Shown one piece after another: positions 44,358-53,613 of a stretch of 64,000 nt of DNA. Both the position numbers and the translations under genes were made by a program. The notes beneath the pieces are model-generated. The model worked only from the letters and a program-made list of their open reading frames with translations. It made no database searches and was not told where the DNA came from. The DNA is from JAAYXS01 sp964550375 (GTDB lineage: Bacteria; Planctomycetota; Phycisphaerae; UBA1845; Fen-1342). The stretch spans positions 1 through 64,000 of the forward strand of contig CAZJYX010000018.1 in assembly GCA_964550375.1 (NCBI GenBank), written 5' to 3'. Positions within the stretch are counted from its first letter, which is position 1; every line of letters begins with the position of its first letter.

Positions 44358-45272
44358 TCAGCGGCCGGTGCGGCCGCGCGGCTCGATTTCGAGCCGCCAG
44401 ACGGTTGTCTCCACTTCGGAATCCGTGAAGGTTACTCCCAGGGCGGCGGAAACCTCTTTCAGAAGCTCGGCGACCATCTCGGCGGTGATGTTATGCCCCA
44501 GATCGAGATAGGGACGGGAGTTATCCCGCCAGGTAACCTTGATGTCCTGCGGCTCGGCGTGGATGGAAACCGGCCGCTGAATGGCCGCGCTGAGTACCGC
44601 GCCGAACTCGCGCAATGTGCCCGTACGTACACGCGCCGGCGGCACATCGGGATGCGGGCGGACGATGTCGATGGGCTGCTCCGGAGCGTGCGCCGCGCCG
44701 TGCATGTCGTGCGCCTGGCATTTGCGTGACTTGCGCACGACGCGGAAACCAGGATGGCCAGAGCGCTGCACGACCTGCTCCAGGTAGGACATGCACTGGT
44801 CCAGGTCGGCATCCGCCCGGATGATCCAGTCTCCTCGCAGCCCGATCTGCCGGGCCACGTCCATGCCGTCCAGCCGGTGGAGCGGAACCTTCAGCGAGTT
44901 GGTCAGCACGTCCAACAAGCGGCGCGGGCGGAGCCCCGTACCTGATTGGATCGAGTCGAAGCGCAGGGCTCCGTCCCAGATGAACGTCACGGCCTCAATA
45001 TGGGTGTCGTCCGAGCGCAGTTGAATCCCCAGTTGCCCAAGCAGCCGGCGACGCAATTCATCATCAGGCGCCGGGATGAAGCGAATTACTTCGTCGTCCG
45101 CGAGCGTGTAATCACTCTCGGCGGTCGCTGGCTCGGAGGCCGTGGGCTCGGCCCTGGCCGGCTGAGGGATGTTTCCGGCCACCCCCGGGGCCGGAACGTA
45201 CAGCGCCCCACGCCAGACCGCGAAAGCGGCCACGAGCAGGATAACACCTGGCAGCCAATGGATCCTCTTCAT
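44358..45272 (-). CDS. Hypothetical membrane-anchored protein, third gene of a three-gene cluster
   Basis: 304 residues from the ATG at 45272 (GAGGG upstream). An N-terminal signal anchor (IHWLPGVILLVAAFAVWRGA) leads to an acidic/proline linker and a soluble part with two similar-looking halves: ISLQL-like strands around residues 80-140 (GIQLRSDDTHIEAVTFIWDG) and 220-290 (LREFGAVLSAAIQRPVSIHA, LLKEVSAALGVTFTD). These alternating hydrophobic strands and helices may be a repeated small domain, possibly of secretin N-domain type; this is only a resemblance. It follows the 455-residue membrane protein by 28 bases. Confidence 0.65.
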   Translation of the reverse strand: MKRIHWLPGVILLVAAFAVWRGALYVPAPGVAGNIPQPARAEPTASEPATAESDYTLADDEVIRFIPAPDDELRRRLLGQLGIQLRSDDTHIEAVTFIWDGALRFDSIQSGTGLRPRRLLDVLTNSLKVPLHRLDGMDVARQIGLRGDWIIRADADLDQCMSYLEQVVQRSGHPGFRVVRKSRKCQAHDMHGAAHAPEQPIDIVRPHPDVPPARVRTGTLREFGAVLSAAIQRPVSIHAEPQDIKVTWRDNSRPYLDLGHNITAEMVAELLKEVSAALGVTFTDSEVETTVWRLEIEPRGRTGR

Positions 45273-45300
45273 GATCGAAACCCTCGCGACTGCGGAACCG

Positions 45301-46668
45301 TTACGCGCGGTTGTGACGCCGGACAGCGTAACCAATGCCCAGCAGGGTCACCACCGCCACGAGCCCGACAATCCAGCGCCACGGCGATTTGGTCGGCTGC
45401 GCCCGGGCAGCTTGTGCGACGTCCGATTCCGGTCGCTGCTCGGGCTCCTGCTGGCGGGGAGCATCCGGCAGCACGACAGTAGCCGATTCCTCGGGCGCGG
45501 GCTCCGGCGCCAGCCGCGGCCGCAAATCGTCTGCCACCGGGCGCTCGGCGTCTCTCGGCGGCTGGGGCGGCGGCTGTTGCGCGGCGAGCTCCATGAGCTC
45601 AGCGAGGCCGCTGAAGATCGGCGCCAGCGCGCCCAACGCCCGGAGTTCGGCAGGCTGGAGCGCACGCGGCGGTGACTCGACCTGACCGCCACGTTCCTCG
45701 CCTGCGGACGGGCTGACGGCGGTCCACTCGTCGTCACGGCGCTCGTACAGGATCTCGCCGATCTCGCCGGAATCCGTAATCCGGTATGCCTGGCCGGAAA
45801 TCAGGTCGGACACGGTCGTGCCCGGCGGAAACCACGGCCGGAAGTCATCATCGCTGACGGGCGGATTGATTTTGACCGACTCGGGCTCAATGACCGTGTG
45901 GGTCCGCAGCGTTTCGCCCATCGCCTGGAATTCCGTTTGCCAGCTCCCCGGCAGCCAGACCTGCCCAGCTTCCAAGAATACCACCGAGTCAACTGTCACC
46001 GCGGACGATACGTTGCCATCGCGACCGTAACCGACGCGCTTCATTGGCAGCAGACCACGCTCAACGTCCAACCAGACGGTGGCGTAGCGGACGCCCTCGT
46101 AGTATGCATCCACCACGTGACAAGGCGTCTCGCCGACGAACTCGAGTTGGTCGCGGACGGTCCCGCGGCTCAGCAAGCTTTCCAGGCTGGCATCGTCGAT
46201 TCCCAGGCCGCCGGGCTGCGGCTCGCCCAGCATCATCACGCCCCACAGCGCGGACATCTGCAGTCCGTCAGCGTCGGCGCCCTCCCTGAGCACCCCCATC
46301 ATCTGGTCAGGCAGGAACGCCGCCTGAACCTCGCCGTCGAATGTGAACTCCACCGTTTGTGTGGCGGAGTCATGCGCGGCGCTCTCGATCTGCTTCGACT
46401 CCTCCATTGAATAGCGTCCCGTGGCGGCGTCCACGAGGACGTTGCGGTACATGTGAGCAATATGGCTGTCCGGGCTGAAGGCAGCCGGATCCTGAAAGAT
46501 GTCGTACGCGAGCAACAAGCTGTCGGGCCGCACCGGCCGATTAGCCGCCAGCCCACGCAGTTCCTCAATGCTCAGAACGTAACCCTGAGGCACCTGGCCC
46601 AACGTGCCGCGCGGACCAATCAGCAGCAGCAGGACGGCGAGTACCATTTGCGTAAGCCCGGCCCACAT
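45301..46668 (-). CDS. Hypothetical exported membrane protein, second gene of the cluster
   Basis: 455 residues. I start at ATG 46668, which overlaps the stop of the Cys-rich gene (TGATG), a strong sign of coupling; the frame extends to 46746 inside that gene. Signal-like helix (MVLAVLLLLIGPRGTLG), a large extracytoplasmic part rich in Asp/Glu/Val beta strands (VEFTFDGEVQAAFL, YYEGVRYATVWLDVERGLLPM), then a Pro/Glu-rich linker (about 345-425) and a C-terminal membrane helix (WRWIVGLVAVVTLLGIGYAV). No family recognised. The middle resembles outer-membrane-lipoprotein-type beta folds that read sugar or lipid, but I cannot support that. Confidence 0.65.
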   Translation of the reverse strand: MWAGLTQMVLAVLLLLIGPRGTLGQVPQGYVLSIEELRGLAANRPVRPDSLLLAYDIFQDPAAFSPDSHIAHMYRNVLVDAATGRYSMEESKQIESAAHDSATQTVEFTFDGEVQAAFLPDQMMGVLREGADADGLQMSALWGVMMLGEPQPGGLGIDDASLESLLSRGTVRDQLEFVGETPCHVVDAYYEGVRYATVWLDVERGLLPMKRVGYGRDGNVSSAVTVDSVVFLEAGQVWLPGSWQTEFQAMGETLRTHTVIEPESVKINPPVSDDDFRPWFPPGTTVSDLISGQAYRITDSGEIGEILYERRDDEWTAVSPSAGEERGGQVESPPRALQPAELRALGALAPIFSGLAELMELAAQQPPPQPPRDAERPVADDLRPRLAPEPAPEESATVVLPDAPRQQEPEQRPESDVAQAARAQPTKSPWRWIVGLVAVVTLLGIGYAVRRHNRA

Positions 46669-47099
46669 CAGGCGGGAATCCCAGGTTCGAACCCGGGAAC
46701 ACAAGCGCCGTTCCGATCGCAGTCTGTCTGAAACGCGCCGGGACATGGTGACGTGTATGTCGTCGTTGTATCAGGGAAGCATAGAATGCACGGGTGAATG
46801 ACCTCCACTGCAATGTTGCCGCAAGGTGTATACTGGGGATAACAATGGGCAAATCCCCCGGTTTCAACAGGGGCACACTGCTTCGCCGCCAAGTTCCCTA
46901 TTGTCGGGCAGCCGCTTGAGGTATACTGACAGCCCGATCCCCAGCAGGTGACCCCCGCAAACCCGCTACAAGTCGCCGGTGGCGCTTCAAAACAGTCCTG
47001 GCACGGATCAGCGATGGCCGAACTCGTCCAAGGCCACCAAACCAACGTTATCAGAAGCGCAGCGAACAAAGCGGTCCCCAGAGAAGATGCCTTCGACAT
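46668..47099 (-). CDS. Small secreted cysteine-rich protein, first gene of the cluster
   Basis: 143 residues; ATG at 47099 with GGAGGG upstream, so I reject the longer frame to 47135. A signal peptide (LGTALFAALLITLVWWPW, cleaved after AIA) precedes a domain with about sixteen cysteines in a spaced pattern (DPCQDCFEAPPATCSG, TCWGSGCQYTSSGC, CILC), ending DCDRNGACVPGFEPG. Disulfide-rich exported proteins of this kind are common in Planctomycetota; function unknown. It is translationally coupled to the next gene. Confidence 0.65.
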   Translation of the reverse strand: MSKASSLGTALFAALLITLVWWPWTSSAIADPCQDCFEAPPATCSGFAGVTCWGSGCQYTSSGCPTIGNLAAKQCAPVETGGFAHCYPQYTPCGNIAVEVIHPCILCFPDTTTTYTSPCPGAFQTDCDRNGACVPGFEPGIPA

Positions 47100-47325
47100 G
47101 ATTGCCCTCCGTACTGGTGCCTCAATTGAATCCAACGAACACCCGCTAAGTATGCCCCCCCCCCGCAGAAGTCAACCCCAGTAGTGGCCAAAACTTCACA
47201 ATATTCGGAGAATCCTCTGAGGTTTTCTGCAGTCCTTGCACCGGGAGCGCGCACGGACGCAGGTCCTCGGCACGCGCCGCACGCCGGCTTTCGGGCGGCC
47301 GCCGGCGCGCGTACCATCAACGGCG

Positions 47326-48117
47326 ATGGAACGCTTGCGCCGACGACTGGATGACATTGGACGCGCGGGACGCCACGCCACGAATCCCGCGGCCGCCCCG
47401 ATCACACCCGCACGCGCCATCAGCCAACTGTGCGACCTCGTCGGCGGCCGGGAGCTGCGCCAGGCCGGCGTGCCCCTCTGGGAGATCACGACCACCTTCA
47501 CGGATTGCTGTCACCGGCATAGCCTGGCCATGCCCCGGCGCCTCGCCGAAGTCATGGCACCCACGCTGCTGCCAACTCCGGACCTGCGCGCCCCGTGCGA
47601 CCCGCGCCGCACGATCGTCGTCGATATCGAAACGGGCGGCTTCGCCGGCACGGAAGTCTTCCTCATCGGCGTCGTGCTTCTGGACGAATGGCCGCTGCGC
47701 GTCGTGCAGTGGCTGGCCCGCGACTACCCGGAGGAAGCCGGCATCCTGCGCGCCATGGCCGCGCTTGCCCGCCGGTACGACACGTGGGTGACCTTCAACG
47801 GCAAGAGCTTCGACGAGCCGTTCCTGCGAGACCGCGCCGCCGTCCACCGCGTGACCCTGCCGCAGCCGGCCGAACACATCGACCTGCTGCATCACGCCCG
47901 CCGGCGCTGGCGCAGCGGCTTGCCGAACTGCAAGCTCCAGACGCTCGAACAGTATCTGCTGGGCTGGCAGCGGGTCGGCGACGTACCCAGTTGCGACATT
48001 CCCGACCTGTTCCACCACTTCATCCGCACCGGCAACGCCGCCCCGGTCCGCCCGATCCTCGAACACAACCAGCTCGACCTGACCAGTTGCACGGAGTTGC
48101 TGCTGCGCCTGAAGTGA
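47326..48117 (+). CDS. RNase H-like exonuclease of the YprB type
   Basis: 263 residues from the ATG at 47326. The core is a DEDD-style 3'-5' exonuclease fold: VVDIETGGFAGTE (Asp and Glu), TFNGKSFDEPFLRDRA (second Asp), LEHNQLDLTSC (final Asp), with a YprB-like arrangement. A basic N-terminal 80 residues precedes it. Such proteins are predicted to process nucleic acid 3' ends; the substrate is not known. The ribosome site is weak, and other starts upstream (to 47236) are possible. No neighbour suggests a pathway. The 237 bases after it hold nothing clear. Confidence 0.8.
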   Translation: MERLRRRLDDIGRAGRHATNPAAAPITPARAISQLCDLVGGRELRQAGVPLWEITTTFTDCCHRHSLAMPRRLAEVMAPTLLPTPDLRAPCDPRRTIVVDIETGGFAGTEVFLIGVVLLDEWPLRVVQWLARDYPEEAGILRAMAALARRYDTWVTFNGKSFDEPFLRDRAAVHRVTLPQPAEHIDLLHHARRRWRSGLPNCKLQTLEQYLLGWQRVGDVPSCDIPDLFHHFIRTGNAAPVRPILEHNQLDLTSCTELLLRLK

Positions 48118-48354
48118 TTGCCCCGGTGCCCCTCCGCCGGCGGGCGTGGTCCGGCGGGAAACCACCCCATGGAATTCGCGATGGAATCCTGGCCGCGCTC
48201 CCCGGCAATGCGTGATGAAGCAGGAGACGGTCGTGAACTCTCGTACTCTCTCGTAGACAGGCCGAGCCGGGTTGACAGAAGAACCTTTCGCTTGGGGACC
48301 AGTAGTGATTGCGAAATCCGCAGTGTCGGCCCCCAAGGAACCCAAGAGATTCCA

Positions 48355-49284
48355 TCAACGTGTCATAATTAGGAACAGGCAAGCCACCAACCAACAGTAG
48401 TATGCGAACACGTGGAAGTTCTGGCGGCGAAGCAGCACGAGGAAGAAACGGATGGCCAGGACGCCGCTAAGTAGCGCGGCCACGCAGCCTATCAGTAGCG
48501 GGCCCAGGCCAATTGCCTCACCTGTCTCAATTGCCTCAGGGACCATTAGCAGTCCGGCTGCCGAAATCGCAATGACGGACATCAGGAACGAGAACTCGGC
48601 GGCGGCCAGCGGGTCAACCCTTCGCCATGTTCCGGCGAGGACGGTGGCCCCGGAGCGGCTGATGCCAGGCAGAATGGCGATGGCTTGGGCAATGCCCATC
48701 AGAATCGCGCAGATCGGGGTGGGCTGAGAATGCCATCCGCGCAGGGCGGTGGCCCGCGCGATGCTCATGACCGCAGCCAGAGCGCCGAGCACGATGATGA
48801 ATGAGACCACAGTCCCCGCAAGCGCTGAGACTGCGGCCGCCGCAGCGATCGGCAGTACCCCGAGCAGCGTGACTCTGCCTTTCTCCCTCGCCCACCGGAT
48901 CGACCAGACCAAGCATCCGGTGACAAGCAGCATTGTGGCCGCGAAGGCTGGATCCAGGAAGCGAGCCTCGAACCAGTCCTTAAACAGGATGCCGACCAAC
49001 GCCGCTGGCAAGCTGGCTAGCACGAGCCTGAGTGCGTATGAACGGGCGTGCTCATCCCCGTCGGGGCGACCGAGCAGGCCGAGCAGCAGCGCTCGGATGC
49101 GCTGCCCGTAGACGATCAGCACCGAAATAAGGGTGGCGACGTGTACGGCGACTTCGAACACAATGCCCGGGAGCCGGAGCCCCAGCGCATGCGATCCAAT
49201 GACCAGATGACCGGAGCTGGATACGGGGAAGAACTCCGTCAGGCCCTGGATGATGCCCAGGATCAGTGCTTCCCACCACGTCAC
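48355..49284 (-). CDS. uppP: Undecaprenyl-diphosphatase UppP (BacA)
   Basis: Membrane phosphatase that recycles undecaprenyl pyrophosphate for peptidoglycan and other envelope polymers. I start at GTG 49284 (GGAG eight bases upstream), giving 309 residues; an in-frame ATG at 49326 lacks a good site. The two family boxes are present: LTEFFPVSSSGH (Glu17, His26) and PGISRSGATV. About eight hydrophobic helices fit the family. It is transcribed alone on this strand. Confidence 0.93.
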   Translation of the reverse strand: MTWWEALILGIIQGLTEFFPVSSSGHLVIGSHALGLRLPGIVFEVAVHVATLISVLIVYGQRIRALLLGLLGRPDGDEHARSYALRLVLASLPAALVGILFKDWFEARFLDPAFAATMLLVTGCLVWSIRWAREKGRVTLLGVLPIAAAAAVSALAGTVVSFIIVLGALAAVMSIARATALRGWHSQPTPICAILMGIAQAIAILPGISRSGATVLAGTWRRVDPLAAAEFSFLMSVIAISAAGLLMVPEAIETGEAIGLGPLLIGCVAALLSGVLAIRFFLVLLRRQNFHVFAYYCWLVACLFLIMTR

Positions 49285-49893
49285 CTCCGGCACTCCTGCT
49301 TGTCGATCGGTTGCGTTGCAGCCCACATCATGATCGTCTCTTACGGCCTCACGCAGGCCGGATTCATGCGCGTGTCCGGTTAGCCGCTGCTCGTCAGGGC
49401 CGCCGACACTTCGAAGACACGCCCGAACGTCACACGTCGCGCCGTAAACTCCATTCCGTCATGCCGCAGTGCCTGACCCGATCTGCGACCGTCGTCTGCA
49501 ACGGGTAGTCCTTTCGGAGGAACCACCTTAGTTCGCGGACCAGCCGGGGACGCAGGATGTAGCAGCAGCGGCGATCACCTCCCTTGCGTCAGTCTGCGAT
49601 CTGCGATTCCCGCCTGGTCCAGCACCGCCAGACGAGACGTTGACCTAGCGCACCTCCAGCAAGTCCCGGATATCCGTGAGGCGTCGGGGGCCTTGGACAA
49701 CTCTCTTCGAGCAGCGCCAGGCGAAGCGCGTGCCCCGGCCGTCGCAACTGGTCCGGCGCCTCTCTCCGTTGCTGTACGTCAGTCATGCTGCGCCTCGATC
49801 TGGTGGCCAGAAGACGCGAATACTCGAATGCTACTGACCGGCTGTAGCTTCAGCAACGGCCAAGTCAACCACGGCGTTTCCTCGCTTAACAGT
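49285..49893. other. Gene-poor zone left of the ISL3 relic
   Basis: No intact gene. One protein-like piece is listed separately at 49430-49588; the remainder has only short, non-conserved-looking open frames on both strands, and lower GC at its right end. It seems to be a decaying region next to inactivated mobile DNA. Confidence 0.4.
49430..49588 (-). pseudogene. Possible C-terminal fragment of an unknown gene
   Basis: A 52-codon open piece bounded by stops reads ...CYILRPRLVRELRWFLRKDY...ADRVRHCGMTEWSLRRDV, with high third-position GC. It has no plausible start. The composition looks like real protein and unlike the shadows around it, but I recognise no family. It may be a remnant of a gene broken by the mobile element activity nearby. 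Confidence 0.2.
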
Positions 49894-50704
49894 GGTTCTT
49901 CACGGATTAGCGGGGAGCAGATGCAGCCCATCGACAGTTCTGCGCATCTTGTTGTTTGCTCACGACTTCAAGGTGCAGGCGGCTGTCGTTGTACGCGCAC
50001 GAGCTTAGCGAACTGCTTGGGGGCGTGGGAAGGTGACCAGCTCGGCACCGTCGGCCGAGTTGCTCGGGACCGGCAACGCGGCGAGAAGCCCGAGATCTGG
50101 ATCGAGCCCTGTCCGGATAATCAGCACGCCGTCGATGCGGCGGCAGTGGCCCGGTCGTCGGGACGATCCATGACACGACCGAGCGGTAGATTCGCGACCT
50201 GCCGATTATCGACGCCGACACGTGTCTGCCGGTGCAGCGTGTTCGCGCGCTCTGCCCTGACTGCGGGCCGCGGGGTCGAACAACTGGACCGCTGCTACGC
50301 CTGGGCCCGTTTCACTCGGCGGCGATCCTGCCGGCCGGACAGCCGGCCGAATTCCACGAGCTGCACCTGGAAACGGTCAAACACCTGCACCAAGAGCACC
50401 TGCAACGCACGCTGGAGCCGACCGATCTGTCGGAGATCGAGGTGATCGCGGTGGACTAGTTAGCGATTCAGGAAGGCCACCGCTGCGCCACCGTGGCCGT
50501 CGAGCCTTATCGCAAGCAGTTGTTGTGGGTCGGGCGGGGCCGCGGACGGCCGCGCACGGCTCAAGGCGGTCGTGATGGATATAGATGGGGCCTACGAAGA
50601 GGATGTGCGGGCGCGGTGTCCGCAGCCCGAAGCCGTGTTCGATCTGTTGCACGTGGTGGCCAAGCGCGGACACGAAGTGATCGATCGGATACGGCTGGGC
50701 CACC
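49894..50704 (+). mobile_element. Inactive ISL3-family insertion sequence, 5' part
   Basis: Begins GGTTCTTCACGGATTAGCGG at 49894, of the sort seen as terminal repeat in ISL3 elements, followed by a 105-base leader and then the transposase remains (see the pseudogene entry). The 3' third of the transposase and the right terminal repeat are absent; sequence past about 50704 belongs to something else. The leader aligns with the leader of the relic at 383-545, so both came from related elements. Confidence 0.7.
49999..50704 (+). pseudogene. ISL3-family transposase, broken
   Basis: Reads in pieces across frames: NCLGAWEGDQLGTVGRV at the N-terminus, then after a frameshift GTIHDTTER*IRDLPIIDAD, the zinc-finger part RALCPDC, PTDLSEIEVIAVD*LAIQEGH and VAVEPYRKQLLWVGRGRG. 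After a further shift comes VVMDIDGAYEEDVRARCPQP and VFDLLHVVAKRGHEVIDRIRL. These match the ISL3 DDE transposase order. There are at least two in-frame stops (TAG where Trp is expected near 50190 and TAG where Glu is expected near 50458), two or more frameshifts, and the start codon appears as ACG at 49999. It cannot be functional. Confidence 0.8.
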
Positions 50705-50935
50705 GGTGCCGTACGGCTCGTTCCTGTCTTCGGCGAGCGTGGCGGCCTGCCGGAGCACGTCGTCTCTGACGCGCTCTTCAACCTGCCGCTGTCGGTTGCA
50801 CGGCGTTTCAAGACGCGCCCGCTCTTGACCTCGCCCTGGGCCGCCCTTGTCCTCGCAGTGCTCGCGGTGGTTGTGTATGACCTTGTAGTCCTGGCCATCC
50901 GCGCCTACGCCGGCCCGCGGTCCTGGCTGGCCTAA
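50705..50935 (+). pseudogene. 3' fragment of a membrane-protein gene next to the ISL3 relic
   Basis: The frame ending in TAA at 50933-50935 has strong third-position GC and reads LVPVFGERGGLPEHVVSDAL, then VARRFKTRPLL, then one hydrophobic segment WAALVLAVLAVVVYDLVVLA and a short tail. This is a believable C-terminus of a membrane protein of unknown family whose 5' part is missing, replaced by the ISL3 relic. From 50936 to 51111 only the leader of the next gene is seen. Confidence 0.35.
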
Positions 50936-51111
50936 CGGCCGGACAAATACCCACAAGTTGCTGGCTTCTGGCAGCATTCGGCGCCTGACGCGTTCCGACG
51001 GGGACGACTTGCGCGCCCGCTTGTCGACGTCGTCGGCGGCTGGACGTGCTGTCAATGGCGGATACACTCCGGCACAGTGCCGCCGCCGGCACGCCAACCA
51101 GGAGGCAGAAG

Positions 51112-53055
51112 ATGCCATTGAAGCGACGGGGCTTGTTAGCGCTGGCCGGCCTGGCCCTCATATTCGTGCCGCTGGTGGTGGCCCAGACCGCCACCGAACA
51201 AGCGGTGCGGACCCGGCTCTTCGCGCCTGAACGCTACCTCGAACACGTGAAATACCTGGCGAGTAAAGAGTTGGAAGGTCGGCTGGCGGGCAGCCCCGGG
51301 GCGGCCCTGGCGGCTCAGTACCTGATTCGGCAGTTCGAGGCCGCCGGCTGCGAGCCGGGGGGCGAAAACGGCGGCTGGACGCAGCCCTTCGATGTCCGCA
51401 AGGGTAAGCGACTTATCGAGGCGAACGCCGCCCTGGAAATCAGCGGCAGCGACCGGCAATGGCAGGTCGGCAGGGACTGGATACCCTTTCCCTTCACTGA
51501 ACTTGGCGACGTCGAGGGGCCGCTGGCGTTTGCCGGCTACGGCGTGCGGGCTGACGCGTTCGACTACGACGATTACGCCGACTTCGACGCCGAAGGCAAG
51601 GTCCTGCTGATCTTCCGCTACGAGCCGAAGGCCGAGGATCCGGCGGCGGAATTCGGCGGCGCGACGCCCTCGCGCTACGCGATCTTCTACCGCAAGGCCC
51701 GCGTGGCGGCCCGCGCGGGCGCCAAGGCGCTGCTGATCGTCAACCCGCCCAATCGCGTCCCCGATCGCGACGAGCTGCTCGCGTTCGACCCCTACCGGAC
51801 CGTTGAGACGTTCCCCCTGCCGATGGTGCATGTCAGCCGTGATCTGGCCGCCGCGCTTCTGGCCCAGGCCGGCCAGCCCGATCTCACGGCGCTGGTTGAG
51901 CAACTGGACCGCGAGCGCAAGCCGCTGTCGCGCGATTTGGGCCTGACGGTCAAGCTGCGCACCGGCGTCGAGCACAACTGGCTAGACGCGGAAAACGTCC
52001 TGGCGATGGTGCCGGGCGATGGCAACACCAAGGAGACCATCATCGTCGGCGCGCACCGTGACCACCTCGGCCGCGTACCGCCGCAGTTCGACCGCCAGGA
52101 CATGTCGCCGGTGATTCACCCCGGCGCCGACGACAACGCGTCCGGCACGGCCGCGCTCATCGAGCTGGCCCGGGCCATCCGGGCTGGGCCGCCGTTACGC
52201 CGCAATGTGCTCTTCATTGCCTTCGACGCCGAGGAGATGGGGCTGGTCGGCAGCCGGCACTTCGTCGAGCATCCGACGGTTGCGCTCGAAGATGTGCGGG
52301 CGGTGGTCAATTTCGACATGATCGGGCGGCTATCGCAGGGCAAGTACGTGGTCTTCGGGACGGGCACGGCGGCGGAGTTCCCCGACCTGGTCGCGCGAGC
52401 CGCCGACGAGGCGGGTGTAACCTATCGGGCCGCCGCCGGGCTGGCCGGCAACAGCGACCATGCGCCGTTCATTGAGAGCCAGATTCCGGCGCTGTTCGCG
52501 TTCACCGGCGTGCACCAGCAGTATCACCGGCCCGAGGACGATTGGCGGCTGATCGACGCCGACGGGGCCGCGCTGCTCCTGGATAAGTGGCACCGCATCA
52601 TTGCTGAACTGGCGCAAATGACGACGGGGCCAGACTTTACGGAGCCGGAGGCGCGCGATGACGATGCGGATTTGAAGGACCTGCCCAAGCCGGCGGTTGA
52701 CGAAAGCAAGGCCCGTGCTTCGGCCGAGGCTACCCGTGAATCTGACGAGCCGCCCACACGCCGGGGCATGCGCGTCCGGCTGGGGATCATTCCGGACATG
52801 GTCGGCGACGGCGAGCCGGGCATGCTGGTTGACACGGTGCTGGACGGCGGCGCCGCGCAGGCCGCCGGCTTCAAGAACGGCGACCGCATCATGAAGATTG
52901 CTGCCGACGAGGTGCGGGACATATACGCGTACATGCGGCTGCTGGGCGAGTTGAAGCCGGGCGATGAGGTGGACATTCTGATTCGGCGCGACGGGCAGGA
53001 GCAGACGCTGAAAGTCAAGTTGCAGGCAGCACAGCGCCGGGCGGGTGAAGACTGA
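51112..53055 (+). CDS. M28-family zinc aminopeptidase with PA insert and C-terminal PDZ domain
   Basis: 647 residues; AGGAGG seven bases before the ATG at 51112. Signal peptide (LLALAGLALIFVPLVVAQ), an insert around 140-280 like a protease-associated domain, and the M28 catalytic domain. Expected zinc ligands and base are all there: GAHRDH (His315), PGADDNASG (Asp340), FDAEEMG (Glu374/Glu375), VNFDMIG (Asp402), QYHRPEDD (His472). A PDZ domain closes the protein (LGIIPDM..., GMLVDTVLDGGAAQAAGFKNGDRI). It probably trims peptides outside the cytoplasm; PDZ may pick substrates. Confidence 0.92.
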   Translation: MPLKRRGLLALAGLALIFVPLVVAQTATEQAVRTRLFAPERYLEHVKYLASKELEGRLAGSPGAALAAQYLIRQFEAAGCEPGGENGGWTQPFDVRKGKRLIEANAALEISGSDRQWQVGRDWIPFPFTELGDVEGPLAFAGYGVRADAFDYDDYADFDAEGKVLLIFRYEPKAEDPAAEFGGATPSRYAIFYRKARVAARAGAKALLIVNPPNRVPDRDELLAFDPYRTVETFPLPMVHVSRDLAAALLAQAGQPDLTALVEQLDRERKPLSRDLGLTVKLRTGVEHNWLDAENVLAMVPGDGNTKETIIVGAHRDHLGRVPPQFDRQDMSPVIHPGADDNASGTAALIELARAIRAGPPLRRNVLFIAFDAEEMGLVGSRHFVEHPTVALEDVRAVVNFDMIGRLSQGKYVVFGTGTAAEFPDLVARAADEAGVTYRAAAGLAGNSDHAPFIESQIPALFAFTGVHQQYHRPEDDWRLIDADGAALLLDKWHRIIAELAQMTTGPDFTEPEARDDDADLKDLPKPAVDESKARASAEATRESDEPPTRRGMRVRLGIIPDMVGDGEPGMLVDTVLDGGAAQAAGFKNGDRIMKIAADEVRDIYAYMRLLGELKPGDEVDILIRRDGQEQTLKVKLQAAQRRAGED

Positions 53056-53316
53056 GGCCGAGGTGCTCCGGGGCCGATCGGCGCGCTTGGCGAGCCACAT
53101 TTCCGGACGGTCGCAATCGGCGGCGCCTGTGCGGGCGGTCGGCTGCGAAGAGCGACAGCCGGATGACGTGCCGCGCCCTTGACGATGGCGAGCGTGGTGG
53201 ACTACTGTCGCGGACTCGCCGGTCCGTTCGGGCCGGCGACAGTGAGTTGTCCGGGCGTGTTGACTGCCGACCGACCAGGTTGCCGCCTGCACACCAGGAG
53301 GATCGCTGGCGTTGGC

Positions 53317-53613
53317 GTGGTGGTCATGCAACGGCGCAATTCGAGTGACTACCGGGCGCGCCGCGTTTTGCTGCGCTTCGCAACGGCCGGGAGTGAGCTG
53401 GCGGCCGCCGTAATCGGGTTGACGCTGTTGGGCTGGTGGTTTGACCGCGGCTTCAACACGAGCCCGGTCGGTCTGCTGGCGGGGGCCGGCCTGGGAATTG
53501 TGGGCGGCATGTATAACTTTCTTCGCGACGCTTGGCGCTTCCGCCAGGAGGATGACGCGAAAGATCAGGATAAGCGACCGCAAGACCGCGATGAAGATGG
53601 TCCCCAAGTCTGA
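53317..53613 (+). CDS. atpZ: AtpZ-type membrane protein, first gene of the ATP synthase operon
   Basis: About 99 residues, two membrane helices around SELAAAVIGLTLLGWWFD and LLAGAGLGIVGGMYNFLRDAW, a charged tail (KDQDKRPQDRDEDG). This is the AtpZ/'ATPase gene 1' pattern; such proteins help assemble the c ring or handle ions in other bacteria. The start is unclear: AGGAGG at 53296-53301 is 15 bases from the GTG at 53317 and 24 from the ATG at 53326. The gene overlaps atpI. Confidence 0.7.
   Translation: MVVMQRRNSSDYRARRVLLRFATAGSELAAAVIGLTLLGWWFDRGFNTSPVGLLAGAGLGIVGGMYNFLRDAWRFRQEDDAKDQDKRPQDRDEDGPQV

Noticed and set aside
46668..46710. T-loop-like GGTTCGAACC suggesting a tRNA
   Set aside because: The arms do not pair into a T-stem and no acceptor or anticodon arms can be built; the bases encode the GFEPG end of the small secreted protein.
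50561..51118. Minus-strand frame opposite the ISL3 relic (DYKVIHNHREHCEDKG...)
   Set aside because: The plus strand carries ISL3 motifs and a fragment with better codon bias; the minus translation matches nothing I know.
49430..53055. CRISPR array or defence cluster in the gene-poor zone
   Set aside because: No regularly spaced repeats and no Cas-like or defence-like proteins seen there or anywhere else in the window.
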